Made by a program: the position numbers and the translations under genes. DNA of 50,165 nucleotides from positions 1 to 50,165 of the IMG/VR virus record IMGVR_UViG_3300025781_000014; one strand, given 5' to 3'. Positions 7,895 to 15,224 of the stretch are shown here, piece after piece. This DNA comes from a virus. The first letter of the stretch is position 1. Every line of letters starts with the position of its first letter. Below the pieces are notes generated by a model, which was not told the DNA's origin, ran no database searches, and saw nothing but the letters and a program-made list of their open reading frames with translations.

Positions 7895-8575
7895 TTATTG
7901 CATCATCATGCCACGAACTTGCAAACGGATGTCTTGATGACGGGCATCCCAGCGCATGACCACTTGTACAGCTCGACCATTGTTGATCACTTCGCCTTCT
8001 TTGAGATACAGTCCGCCCAGGATACCTTGATTGTTATTGGTGATAGTGGTATTGACTGTGCTGGAAATTTTCAAGGCATCTGTACGTGCGGCTGTGTTGT
8101 TGTCAGCCACAGTGGCTGATTTATTGGCCACATCATCGATGTCATCGGTGGCAATCAGCTCGTTCGAACCTGTTCGATTGGACGTGAATTGATTGCTTTT
8201 TTGATCCTTGGCCTGTTCTAGATTCTGGCTGATCATTTTGACCGATACTGCACTGGTAATGGTTTCCTTGTGGATAAAGTCGTTCATGCGTTTCTTGGCT
8301 TCCAGCTCAGCCACACGGTAAGATTCGCGCAAGGCATTTTCGCTGTTGCCCCAAACTGGCGCATAACCAGTGGCTTCGATGGCCTCCAAATTGCCGGTCA
8401 AGGTATAATGCACACGGATGCCCTGGCGCTTGAAATCGCTGGTGGCACGCTGTTCACTGATGGCCGTGGTAGCTGTGGTGCCAGGATTGATGCCTGCTGT
8501 GGTGTTGGAGGATTTGGTTGAACTACAGGCCGACAACAGCGCAAGTGCGGTCAGGGCCAAGATATGTTTTTTCAT
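7895..8575 (-). CDS. LPP20-like lipoprotein
   Basis: 226 aa with a textbook lipoprotein signal: MKKHILALTALALLSAC, lipobox LSAC, then a Ser/Thr-rich linker. The core (about 50-115: VHYTLTGNLEAIEATGYA, then AELEAKKRMNDFI) fits the LPP20 pattern of an alternating strand followed by a helix of Ala/Glu/Lys. Expected on the periplasmic face of the inner or outer membrane. It precedes the exported 338-aa protein by one base in an operon insulated upstream by the terminator at 8601-8637. Phage lipoproteins often block superinfection; this is a guess here. Confidence 0.75.
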   Translation of the reverse strand: MKKHILALTALALLSACSSTKSSNTTAGINPGTTATTAISEQRATSDFKRQGIRVHYTLTGNLEAIEATGYAPVWGNSENALRESYRVAELEAKKRMNDFIHKETITSAVSVKMISQNLEQAKDQKSNQFTSNRTGSNELIATDDIDDVANKSATVADNNTAARTDALKISSTVNTTITNNNQGILGGLYLKEGEVINNGRAVQVVMRWDARHQDIRLQVRGMMMQ

Positions 8576-8600
8576 GATTGTCCTTTGTTTAGATATGAAA

Positions 8601-8637
8601 AATCCAGCTTATGCACATATTATGCACGAGCTGGATT
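8601..8637 (-). terminator. intrinsic terminator after the 96-aa gene
   Basis: Perfect 9-bp stem (AATCCAGCT / AGCTGGATT) with a 19-nt loop that contains an inner TGCA palindrome, followed on the minus strand by TTTTTC. It separates the 96-aa gene from the lipoprotein operon. Confidence 0.75.
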
Positions 8638-8657
8638 AAAAGGTCAATCGAGTTGGA

Positions 8658-8948
8658 TTACTTGTTTTTGGCAGAGCCAGTGGTCCAACCAATTGAATTG
8701 ATAAATTTGGACCATTGATCGTTGATATCGGTCAAGCCAGCCTGCATGGAACTTGATGTCTGGCTGGCACTCTCAGCTAGATTTTTGACCATTTTGGACA
8801 TGCCGTTGACCATGGTTTTGGTGTATGTGGTTTGGGCATCGATGATCTGGTTGATTGGGTCTACCAAACCGGTCTGCTTGAGAGCAGTTTCGGTGATTTG
8901 TTTTTTTCCATCTTGTACTGCATCTATGAACTTTTCTACATCGAACAT
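8658..8948 (-). CDS. small helical protein, weakly phasin-like
   Basis: 96 aa, predicted almost entirely amphipathic helix (FIDAVQDGKKQITETALKQ, then MVNGMSKMVKNLAESASQT) with no cysteine and no signal peptide. The pattern recalls phasins, which coat polyhydroxyalkanoate granules in many betaproteobacteria, but a generic coiled-coil phage protein is equally possible. It is transcribed alone: late box at 8989-8996, Shine-Dalgarno AAGGAGAAAAC, terminator at 8601-8637. This suggests high late expression. Confidence 0.6.
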   Translation of the reverse strand: MFDVEKFIDAVQDGKKQITETALKQTGLVDPINQIIDAQTTYTKTMVNGMSKMVKNLAESASQTSSSMQAGLTDINDQWSKFINSIGWTTGSAKNK

Positions 8949-8988
8949 TGTTTTCTCCTTGGGTTAAATGTTTTGTTGTGCTGCAACA

Positions 8989-8996
8989 TATTTATG
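8989..8996 (-). promoter_or_regulatory. late promoter box CATAAATA
   Basis: CATAAATA on the minus strand, 40 nt upstream of the start of the monocistronic 96-aa gene. It matches the (N)TAAATA boxes found before other late genes here. Confidence 0.6.
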
Positions 8997-9041
8997 TATT
9001 ATATGCTGTACTGCAACATTTTCCTACGGATCCGGTTAAAT

Positions 9042-9746
9042 TCATGTTCGCAGTGTGGCCAGTCCCAGTCCACGCAGTATCTGTATATACATCCAACCAA
9101 TATCAAATTCCCACCAGCGTCGACTCAAGCGTGGATTGGCAGGATCAAGATGGTGGTTGTTGTGCAATAGCTCACCACCAACAACAAGGTCGATGGGCAC
9201 AACATTTCTGCTTTGGTCACGTGTTTGGCCATTTCTATAGCCAACCCAGTGTCCAATGCCGTTGACCACACCTGCGGCCCAGAATGGAATCCAGGCTATT
9301 TGCACCGCCCAAACCAGCATTCCTGTCCAACCAAACACGGCCATATCAATGGTTGCCATCACAGCCACGCCCAACCAGTTGTATCTGGTGTACAGGTGCC
9401 GTTCGATCCAATCAGTTGGAGTACCGCGACCATAGGCCATCATGGTTTGAGTGTTACGTCCTTCGGTCACATAGTACCAGACTCCACGTGTCACAATGTT
9501 CCAGATACCATGCACATGCGGGCTGTGCGGATCTCCTGGTTGGTCACTGAATCTGTGATGTTTTCTGTGTATGGCCACCCATTGTCGTGTGATCATGCCC
9601 GTGGTCAACCATAACCATGCACGCATGGCATGTGCCACCACAGGATGGAATTCGACTCCGCGATGTGCTTGGCTGCGGTGTAAGTATAGTGTCACACATA
9701 TTATGGTTATGTGTGTCATGACCAGGGTAGCGATGATTGTGTTCAT
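9042..9746 (-). CDS. membrane fatty acid desaturase
   Basis: Di-iron membrane enzyme that introduces a double bond in acyl chains, of the acyl-CoA/acyl-lipid delta-9 group. 234 aa, shorter than host enzymes (about 300-400) but with all three histidine boxes: HRSQAH (23-28), HRKHH (60-64) and HNNHH (195-199). Hydrophobic segments at about 3-21, 37-53 and 125-165 fit the usual hairpin membrane topology. Desaturases of this type occur in several large T4-like aquatic phages, where they may alter membrane fluidity or modify phage-specific lipids; the substrate is unknown here. The gene stands alone after the GNAT gene. Confidence 0.9.
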   Translation of the reverse strand: MNTIIATLVMTHITIICVTLYLHRSQAHRGVEFHPVVAHAMRAWLWLTTGMITRQWVAIHRKHHRFSDQPGDPHSPHVHGIWNIVTRGVWYYVTEGRNTQTMMAYGRGTPTDWIERHLYTRYNWLGVAVMATIDMAVFGWTGMLVWAVQIAWIPFWAAGVVNGIGHWVGYRNGQTRDQSRNVVPIDLVVGGELLHNNHHLDPANPRLSRRWWEFDIGWMYIQILRGLGLATLRT

Positions 9747-9780
9747 CTAGTACTTAGTCTGATATCTCTTGAAATATTAT

Positions 9781-10308
9781 TCAGCTTTTTTGCAACCAGC
9801 TGTACCAGATATTCTTATAGTTGGTGTTTATTTCGCTGATCATGGTCAACCAAGTGGGCGGACTCAATCTTAGATGTACTTGGCTGTCACCGTGCATGTT
9901 GCGTGCCGGTAATCCGTGCTTGGCACACAGATGCTGTATCGGACGGTTGTGCCCCAGGCAATGCATGAACAGCTCTTGATAGCCGCGATTCTTGACCCAG
10001 GTCAAGGCCTGTTCCAGCATGACGGATGCAATGCCTTGGCCCCTACAATCAGATCGTACTATGAGACCAAATTCTACGGTACGTCCGGACATGGCCATGT
10101 GCAATGTTCCCACCCATTGATTTCCGTCCTGAGCTACCAGAATCCGGTGGTCATGCAAATTGTTGTGTACACGGTCCATGAGGCTGTCGATCACAGCGTC
10201 AGACGTGGCCATACCAAAATACAAATTGCGTGTTTCCTGATCCTGCCGTTTGATCCATTCACCGTATTGATCAAAATTTGCCGATGGCAGAAATCGGGTA
10301 GTTATCAT
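9781..10308 (-). CDS. GNAT-family N-acetyltransferase
   Basis: 175 aa from the ATG that overlaps the stop of the previous gene (ATGA); an upstream in-frame ATG is less likely. The acetyl-CoA-binding motif A is clear: VRSDCRGQGIASVMLEQAL. Motif B follows (GYQELFMHCLGHNRPIQHL). Transfers an acetyl group from acetyl-CoA to an amine; the target cannot be told from sequence. Cytoplasmic. Confidence 0.87.
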   Translation of the reverse strand: MITTRFLPSANFDQYGEWIKRQDQETRNLYFGMATSDAVIDSLMDRVHNNLHDHRILVAQDGNQWVGTLHMAMSGRTVEFGLIVRSDCRGQGIASVMLEQALTWVKNRGYQELFMHCLGHNRPIQHLCAKHGLPARNMHGDSQVHLRLSPPTWLTMISEINTNYKNIWYSWLQKS

Positions 10309-10469
10309 ATGATTCGACCGCAAACGCCTCTTGCTAGATATTGTCTAGTAAGATTTTCAATTTCGGCCACACTGGTTGGTCGTTTGCTGTTGATGTAGTC
10401 ATCCAGTCCGGTACTGATAGAACCGGTTGTGGTCAACAAGCGGGCAAGTGATTTGATAAGTTTTAACAT
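10305..10469 (-). CDS. hypothetical small protein, 54 aa
   Basis: Start taken at MLKLIKSL because AAGGAAAAC precedes it; the frame upstream runs through the promoter region. Helical N terminus, then a polar segment with RPTSVAEIENLTRQYLARG, a pattern seen in short helical motifs of several proteins. Overlaps the GNAT gene by 4 nt. Late box at 10526-10532. Confidence 0.65.
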   Translation of the reverse strand: MLKLIKSLARLLTTTGSISTGLDDYINSKRPTSVAEIENLTRQYLARGVCGRII

Positions 10470-10525
10470 TGTGTGTTTTCCTTGAGTTGGACTATAGTGG
10501 TTTTCACTAATAGTAATTGTACTGA

Positions 10526-10532
10526 TATTTAC
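10526..10532 (-). promoter_or_regulatory. late promoter box GTAAATA (minus strand)
   Basis: GTAAATATCAG lies about 57 nt upstream of the 54-aa gene. It is divergently paired with CTAAATATCAG at 10584 on the plus strand. Confidence 0.55.
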
Positions 10533-10583
10533 CACGCAACACAACAAATATAATATAAGTTTTCGAGGTTCGGCAAAATTGAA

Positions 10584-10590
10584 CTAAATA
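10584..10590 (+). promoter_or_regulatory. late promoter box CTAAATA (plus strand)
   Basis: CTAAATATCAG, 20 nt upstream of the start at 10611, followed by Shine-Dalgarno AAGGAG. The same layout (CTAAATATC, then AGGAGA, then CAGTATG) is repeated before the plus-strand gene at 36287. Confidence 0.65.
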
Positions 10591-10610
10591 TCAGACACAA
10601 GGAGATCAGT

Positions 10611-10925
10611 ATGCAATCATTTTTAAAGAAGTTGTTCGGTATCAAACCAAAAGTGGATCCTGCTGGACATTGGCCATGGCCTACACCCAAGAGTCAGCCA
10701 GCCGATGTTGAACCAACACCTGAGCCAGCCGACACAACGCCTGCAAAGGGCAATTTAACCTTTGGTGGTATTATTGCCAAGCCCGAAACAACACCTGAGC
10801 CAGCCGACACAGCGCCTGTCAAACGCAAACCGGTCAAAAAACCAGTGGCCAAACCAGCTGCGACCGATACTGCGACCACTGCCAAACGCAAACCGCGCAA
10901 GCCCAGAGCCAAAAAATCTCAGTGA
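10611..10925 (+). CDS. Pro/Lys/Ala-rich low-complexity protein, 104 aa
   Basis: A short amphipathic N terminus (MQSFLKKLFGIKPK) is followed by Pro-rich sequence with two copies of TPEPADT (about residues 36-42 and 61-67), each followed by a PAK or PVK stretch. It ends in a very basic histone-H1-like tail (KRKPVKKPVAKPA, KRKPRKPRAKKSQ). Probably disordered and nucleic-acid-binding by charge; DNA compaction or packaging is a guess. It ends overlapping a convergent gene by 7 nt. Confidence 0.75.
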   Translation: MQSFLKKLFGIKPKVDPAGHWPWPTPKSQPADVEPTPEPADTTPAKGNLTFGGIIAKPETTPEPADTAPVKRKPVKKPVAKPAATDTATTAKRKPRKPRAKKSQ

Positions 10926-11209
10926 AGCAGTAGGCGTGTGAGACCTACACAGTCAATCACGATCATGAACACATAGTTAGACAGCAGTCCAAAACTCCTA
11001 CGAGTCCAGCAGGCCCAAGCGGCTGCAACACAGCCGCTGATAAACACCATGTACAGTGGTATCAAAGGAATATCAGGCACAGTGGCCGCAAAGGTCACTG
11101 CCGAGGTCACGCTACATAACCAGGCAAACAGCTCGGCAAAAAATCTAGTTCGATTGGCTTGATAATCGTTGCGTACATACGCAATCATACCCAACATAGT
11201 CTGTTTCAT
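10919..11209 (-). CDS. small inner-membrane protein, 96 aa
   Basis: About three hydrophobic segments: AELFAWLCSVTSAVTFAA, IPLIPLYMVFISGCVAAAWA and LLSNYVFMIVIDCVGLTRLL. Start chosen at the ATG that overlaps the stop of the upstream gene (ATGA); another ATG three codons earlier is possible. The arrangement resembles one half of small transporter-like proteins such as PnuC, but it is too short for that assignment. Confidence 0.65.
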   Translation of the reverse strand: MKQTMLGMIAYVRNDYQANRTRFFAELFAWLCSVTSAVTFAATVPDIPLIPLYMVFISGCVAAAWACWTRRSFGLLSNYVFMIVIDCVGLTRLLLH

Positions 11210-11436
11210 ATTTCCCATCGTAATTTAAAAAATACAGCATCTTGGGGATTTTCAAATCTAAAAGCAAATCCTTCCACAGACCGATAACCGTGCAGATGAT
11301 ACTGCCCACCAGGTTGACATTCAACCCATTCAATAATCTCATGCGGGCTGTGGTTCGCATGGGCCAACATGGTACTCCATGGTATCACTACCTGGGTCCA
11401 ATTGTTAGGTGGTGGCCATGCTTGAAATTGATCCAT
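11206..11436 (-). CDS. hypothetical protein, 76 aa
   Basis: Begins MDQFQAWPPPNNW and ends FRFENPQDAVFFKLRWEI. A C-terminal segment of this form (aromatic, DA, FKLRW) recurs, from memory, in small proteins of many T4-like aquatic phages, but no function is known to me. Coupled to the membrane protein gene by a 4-nt overlap. Confidence 0.65.
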   Translation of the reverse strand: MDQFQAWPPPNNWTQVVIPWSTMLAHANHSPHEIIEWVECQPGGQYHLHGYRSVEGFAFRFENPQDAVFFKLRWEI

Positions 11437-11459
11437 TGTTTATTGTAGCATAAAATATA

Positions 11460-11466
11460 CTAAATA
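11460..11466 (+). promoter_or_regulatory. late promoter box CTAAATA, distal to the GIY-YIG gene
   Basis: CTAAATATCAAG on the plus strand, 32 nt before the start codon at 11499 and upstream of a second box at 11487. Confidence 0.5.
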
Positions 11467-11486
11467 TCAAGTCTGACGCCAATACA

Positions 11487-11493
11487 CTAAATA
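11487..11493 (+). promoter_or_regulatory. late promoter box CTAAATA immediately before a homing endonuclease start
   Basis: CTAAATA, five bases (CTATT), then ATG, with no Shine-Dalgarno. The identical spacing occurs before the endonuclease genes starting at 38925 and 40947. Confidence 0.65.
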
Positions 11494-11498
11494 CTATT

Positions 11499-12188
11499 AT
11501 GAACAATTATTATGTATATCGACTGATTGATCCAAGAAACGGAAAGACGTTTTATGTGGGCGAAGGCAAAGAACAACGGGCTTGGTCGCACTTGAAATTT
11601 ACCAGTGGGTGTAATAATCCGCACAAAGATCGAGTTATTAGAAAAATACAATCATTGGGTCTTGAAGTCGGAGTCGAATTGGTCGAAACCAACTTAACCA
11701 AACAACAATCTATACAATTTGAAGAACAGTTGATAGAAGATATTGGTATTGAAAATTTAACCAACATTTGCAAAAACGCTAATCCTCCAATATTATTTGG
11801 TGAACAAAATGGATTCCACGGCAAGACTCATACTGACGCTAACAAGAAAAAATGTGGTGATGCTAATAGAGGAAAGAATAATAAAACAAGGGCTGGCGCG
11901 GAATCCATTTCAAAATCAATGCAAGCACGATGGCAGGATCCCAAATTGAGAGAAAATCAAATAAATGCTCTCAAATCTCGCAAAGGCGAAAAACGCAGTT
12001 TAGCAGCAATAGAGTCTTATAAAAAATCAGCGGCTCAACGAAATGCAAAAATGACCCCGGCACAACGATCAGCCAGAACACTTGCCGGTTGCGAAACTAA
12101 GAAAATAAAATATGCAGGACTCAAAAGAAAATCTTATACCGACGAGACCGGAAAAAAAAGATTTAGATGGATTCCTGCCACTGATTAA
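11499..12188 (+). CDS. GIY-YIG homing endonuclease with NUMOD3 motif
   Basis: Free-standing mobile endonuclease, 229 aa. The GIY-YIG core is at the N terminus: YYVYRLIDPRNGKTFYVGEG, a conserved Arg (about 28) in the following helix, and E74 in the FEEQLIEDIG helix. A NUMOD3 DNA-binding repeat follows (GEQNGFHGKTHTDANKKK), then a Lys/Arg-rich tail. Its base composition is more AT-rich than its neighbours, as expected for a recent arrival. It lies between a hypothetical gene and uvsE and overlaps the convergent uvsE 3' end by 26 nt. Confidence 0.9.
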   Translation: MNNYYVYRLIDPRNGKTFYVGEGKEQRAWSHLKFTSGCNNPHKDRVIRKIQSLGLEVGVELVETNLTKQQSIQFEEQLIEDIGIENLTNICKNANPPILFGEQNGFHGKTHTDANKKKCGDANRGKNNKTRAGAESISKSMQARWQDPKLRENQINALKSRKGEKRSLAAIESYKKSAAQRNAKMTPAQRSARTLAGCETKKIKYAGLKRKSYTDETGKKRFRWIPATD

Positions 12189-13182
12189 ACAGCTGCCCGG
12201 CAGCCAGATTTTTTCCCTTGCTTTCTGTTTGTATATCTGCCCACTCTAGATGTGTCAACGCCCATGCATTGAGTTGTTTATTGTTGTAAAAATCACTGTG
12301 GGATCTCAATTTGGCTTTGTTGGTGATTGTTAACAGTTGTTCCAGCGACGGCATGATATCAATAAATTCGGCAATGTGTTCTTCTCTTGATTGACTGTAA
12401 TGTATTGCTGGTCTAACGCCTTGCCAACTGTCAATTACTTGAGAAATACGATGATCTTGCGAGTTAATGTATTCCCCGGTATTGATAAAATGATGATGTA
12501 TGTCTAGCACTATGCCAACACGCTTGCCTAATGGTAACAGGACATCAAGACCGGCTTGATATTCGTCATTTTCTAATGTAAGACAATTTCGTAGTTCCGG
12601 GCTCATTTTTTGCCAAGCTGTATCAAATCCAGCAACACCTAATTTGCCGCTCAGATGCACATTGATCTTGAAATCCAACTTGGATTTACCGTAGCCCATC
12701 CAGCGAGCCATGTCAGCATGATATTCTAATTCTTCTAATGATCTTTCCACAATACCAGGATTATTGCTGACTATACAACAGAACTGTCCGGGATGGAAAC
12801 TGAGTCGCACGTCCAGTCGTCTGGCCGTTTCACCGATGGGAGCAAATATTCTCTCAAGGTGATTTTGCACATCGGTCTGTTGCCACCACGCTTTCCAGTC
12901 TTTCTCGGTATAGCCCTGTAGCATCTCCGACCCCAGTCTAACCATTCTGCGTTCGGCAGGCAAGGTGGCCACACGTTCAATCATTTTCACTGCGGCCGTG
13001 GTGTTGTGATTCATGATGTCCCACTGGCGTTGTTCGGCTTCAAGCGGATGTTCACGCAACCAACGCATGGTTGTACTACGACCATTCAATTCCCTATCCA
13101 CGGCGTTCACTTTCATGCCGCCGCATTCGCTGGGATCGTTGAGCCATTTGCAACAGAAACCAATTCGTTTTAGAGTATCCAT
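12163..13182 (-). CDS. uvsE: UV damage endonuclease UvsE/UvdE
   Basis: TIM-barrel, metal-dependent endonuclease that nicks DNA 5' of UV photoproducts and starts an alternative excision repair route. 339 aa, within the family range. Characteristic strands and metal ligands: IGFCCKWLND, RLSFHPGQF, CLTLENDEY, GIVLDIHHHF, AIHYSQSR and KLRSHSDF, in the expected order. Transcription probably starts at its own sigma70-type promoter (13190-13219), only 7 nt from the ATG, so the mRNA may be leaderless. In T4-like phages this role is often taken by DenV; a UvdE-type enzyme is the less common choice. Confidence 0.92.
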   Translation of the reverse strand: MDTLKRIGFCCKWLNDPSECGGMKVNAVDRELNGRSTTMRWLREHPLEAEQRQWDIMNHNTTAAVKMIERVATLPAERRMVRLGSEMLQGYTEKDWKAWWQQTDVQNHLERIFAPIGETARRLDVRLSFHPGQFCCIVSNNPGIVERSLEELEYHADMARWMGYGKSKLDFKINVHLSGKLGVAGFDTAWQKMSPELRNCLTLENDEYQAGLDVLLPLGKRVGIVLDIHHHFINTGEYINSQDHRISQVIDSWQGVRPAIHYSQSREEHIAEFIDIMPSLEQLLTITNKAKLRSHSDFYNNKQLNAWALTHLEWADIQTESKGKNLAAGQLFNQWQESI

Positions 13183-13189
13183 AGCATAT

Positions 13190-13219
13190 ATTATATGCTG
13201 AGATTGTTTATTGAGTCAA
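13190..13219 (-). promoter_or_regulatory. sigma70-type promoter of uvsE
   Basis: TTGACT (13214-13219), 18 bp, TATAAT (13190-13195). The -10 lies in a palindrome, AGCATATAATATATGCT, and the -35 overlaps the stop codon of the upstream gene. The -10 to ATG distance is 7 nt. Confidence 0.7.
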
Positions 13220-13773
13220 CCAGCTAGTAGCCCAAGCACACCGGCCATAGTGTCCTGGGTCAGATTCTCCAATTTGGAGAAATTTGGGTGCAGTTCGGCA
13301 ACATGATCAATCAAGACCCATTGTGTGCCAGGGTTATCACGTATGACCTGGGCAGTCAATCCCAGGTAGTGTTGAGCTTGGTGTTCTGTCAATCTATTGG
13401 AATTTTTTTCGTGCGTGCTCCAGTCAAATCCGATCAACAGCACGATGTCGCTGGTCGAGGCCGACAGGTGCATGGCCACTATTTCTTCTTTACGGATCAC
13501 GTCGTGAACAAAATCACCTTGGTAGACTTGTACACCATCAGGTCGAGCTAGACCGGTATAGATCGATTCGGGTATGTAAAGATTACAACTGCGTTGGAAT
13601 TCGCGCCGGAGCAATTCGTCAGCACGGGCCAGATCATGACAGATCACGTTGTCGGTCAGATAGGCACGCCAGGTGCGCCAGCTGCCCCAGAATGGTCCAA
13701 TGTGTTTGAGAATTTCCAATTCCTGTGTGGGATCTATAGTGGCCGCGTCGGCCAATACCCAGCTGATATTCAT
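13216..13773 (-). CDS. hypothetical protein, third gene of the amidinotransferase operon
   Basis: 185 aa, no signal peptide. A central strand-loop (SDIVLLIGFDWSTHEK) and TQWVLIDHVAEL suggest an alpha/beta Rossmann-like fold. No family recognised. The start overlaps the amidinotransferase stop (ATGA) with AGGAG upstream, so it is translationally coupled to it and probably works in the same process. Confidence 0.7.
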   Translation of the reverse strand: MNISWVLADAATIDPTQELEILKHIGPFWGSWRTWRAYLTDNVICHDLARADELLRREFQRSCNLYIPESIYTGLARPDGVQVYQGDFVHDVIRKEEIVAMHLSASTSDIVLLIGFDWSTHEKNSNRLTEHQAQHYLGLTAQVIRDNPGTQWVLIDHVAELHPNFSKLENLTQDTMAGVLGLLAG

Positions 13774-14684
13774 GTTTGTCTCCTAGTGTCCAGGGTCACA
13801 CAATGGAATCCACCTCCCAAAGTGCGACTGTGTCTCAGTTCCAGTGGTATCACCGTAAAATGCCAATTTTCCAAACTTTTGATCAGATCAGTCTGATGAC
13901 GATCCACTATGACTGTGTGTGGGTCAACAACTAACATGTTCATGGCTATCCATTTGGATGCATACGGATACTGATAAAAATCTTGCGCTATCACATCGTG
14001 TACATAAATCTTGTGCCAGTTTTGGAACACTCTGGGACAGTTATCCCAGGTCACTCGACTACCATTCAACAGTACCAGGCCTTCACGCAACGGCACTATG
14101 GTGCTGTCAATATGCACACCCGAATAAAAGTTGCACAGTTCAATTGATACCTCAGGAAACTGCAAACACAACCATTCATAGGCCTTGCGATTGCCCGATG
14201 CTGATTCCAAAAACAGCATGCTGTCGCCTAGACGCAACACATTGGCTGCATCCAAGACCAAGCCTTGGTCTCTCGGCATGTGTATCACTCGACCAGCCTG
14301 TTCGATCACACAATCCAGTTGTTGTATTTCCATATCTCTACCCGGGTACATCATGGCACAGTCAATCACGATGTCACCATAGATCAAAAGTCGATCTCTA
14401 GGGCAATAGTTGTACATGCCCCCTGCTTGTTGGAAGTCAAACGTCTGTGGTCTCAAGACTTCCACACCCAATGTGGTCAAGGTAGTTGCCAAACAGTCAA
14501 GATCTTCATTGGCTTCGTCTATGATTCGTTGTGCTACCGGACCGGACGGTACCGGTGAAGTATGCCAAGTGGTCTTGCGAGACTCCTGGGCAAATACCGG
14601 ATCGTTTGTGGGCCAATTGGCATGAGTGGCCGATCCTACCACAACCTGCTTCAGTGTGCTCCATTCGTTGACAGAATTGATCAT
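13770..14684 (-). CDS. amidinotransferase (glycine/inosamine amidinotransferase superfamily)
   Basis: 304 aa from MINSVNEWSTLKQVVVGS, the typical family start, at an ATG overlapping the upstream stop (ATGA). Catalytic residues are visible: His191 in SGVHIDSTIV, and the nucleophile Cys295 in GGGFHCVTLD; LDAANVLRLG (144-153) matches the FDAADF-type substrate loop with Asn in place of one Asp. Members move an amidino group from arginine to an amine (glycine, inosamine phosphate, antibiotic precursors) or act as hydrolases. Cytoplasmic. The neighbours, a 2OG-oxygenase-like protein and a protein of unknown function, suggest a small biosynthetic or base/protein-modification pathway; the acceptor is unknown. 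Confidence 0.9.
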   Translation of the reverse strand: MINSVNEWSTLKQVVVGSATHANWPTNDPVFAQESRKTTWHTSPVPSGPVAQRIIDEANEDLDCLATTLTTLGVEVLRPQTFDFQQAGGMYNYCPRDRLLIYGDIVIDCAMMYPGRDMEIQQLDCVIEQAGRVIHMPRDQGLVLDAANVLRLGDSMLFLESASGNRKAYEWLCLQFPEVSIELCNFYSGVHIDSTIVPLREGLVLLNGSRVTWDNCPRVFQNWHKIYVHDVIAQDFYQYPYASKWIAMNMLVVDPHTVIVDRHQTDLIKSLENWHFTVIPLELRHSRTLGGGFHCVTLDTRRQT

Positions 14685-15187
14685 ACCCAACCTGTGATCT
14701 GCAGAGTATACCTGGGAGTCAGACCCAGATTGGCTGCCATGTGCGGAGCATCGTAAACCCATTCAACCACGTCCCCAGCATGCCAGCTCACAAATGGATG
14801 ATCCTCGTACTCGGCATAGTGCCCGGGTTGCCAGTCCTCTAAAAAAATCAACGCACGTCTGATGCGTGATTCCTGTCCTTGCAGATCAAACAGTTCGATA
14901 TATTTTTTGTAGAGATCGCGGTGTGTGGGCAAGATGACTCCTGACCCCATGCGATAATAACTGGTTCCCACATCGTTCCAACCACGGTCAACAAACTGTT
15001 GCACGATCTGATCGTTCCAGCTGGGTTGTGGACTGCGCATATCGCACATGAAACCGGTGGCTACATTTTGATAGCCTAGCTGTTTCCATTCCGCTATTTT
15101 ATCAGGATCATTGAATCGTTCTTGCACATAATCAAGAGTCTTGAATTCGTCGTCCCAAACAACTTGGATTTTGTGATATAGTATCAT
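14681..15187 (-). CDS. 2-oxoglutarate/Fe(II) oxygenase-like protein
   Basis: 168 aa with a double-stranded beta-helix pattern. Likely iron ligands are His89 and Asp91 (LPTHRDLY, an HxD motif) and His149 (DAPHMAANLG), with Arg159 (LTPRYTLQITG) placed to bind the 2-oxoglutarate carboxylate. The layout recalls small aspartyl/asparaginyl hydroxylase-like phage proteins. Substrate unknown. First gene of a three-gene operon with the amidinotransferase. Confidence 0.75.
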   Translation of the reverse strand: MILYHKIQVVWDDEFKTLDYVQERFNDPDKIAEWKQLGYQNVATGFMCDMRSPQPSWNDQIVQQFVDRGWNDVGTSYYRMGSGVILPTHRDLYKKYIELFDLQGQESRIRRALIFLEDWQPGHYAEYEDHPFVSWHAGDVVEWVYDAPHMAANLGLTPRYTLQITGWV

Positions 15188-15211
15188 TTTTTTATGTAGT
15201 TAAAGTCTGTT

Positions 15212-15218
15212 GTAAATA
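15212..15218 (+). promoter_or_regulatory. late promoter box GTAAATA
   Basis: GTAAATA followed by six bases and the ATG at 15225; no Shine-Dalgarno is visible, so the transcript may be leaderless. Confidence 0.5.
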
Positions 15219-15224
15219 CCAGTC

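Noticed and set aside
8658-8948. firm phasin annotation
   Set aside because: Similarity rests on helix pattern and composition only; kept as a weak note.
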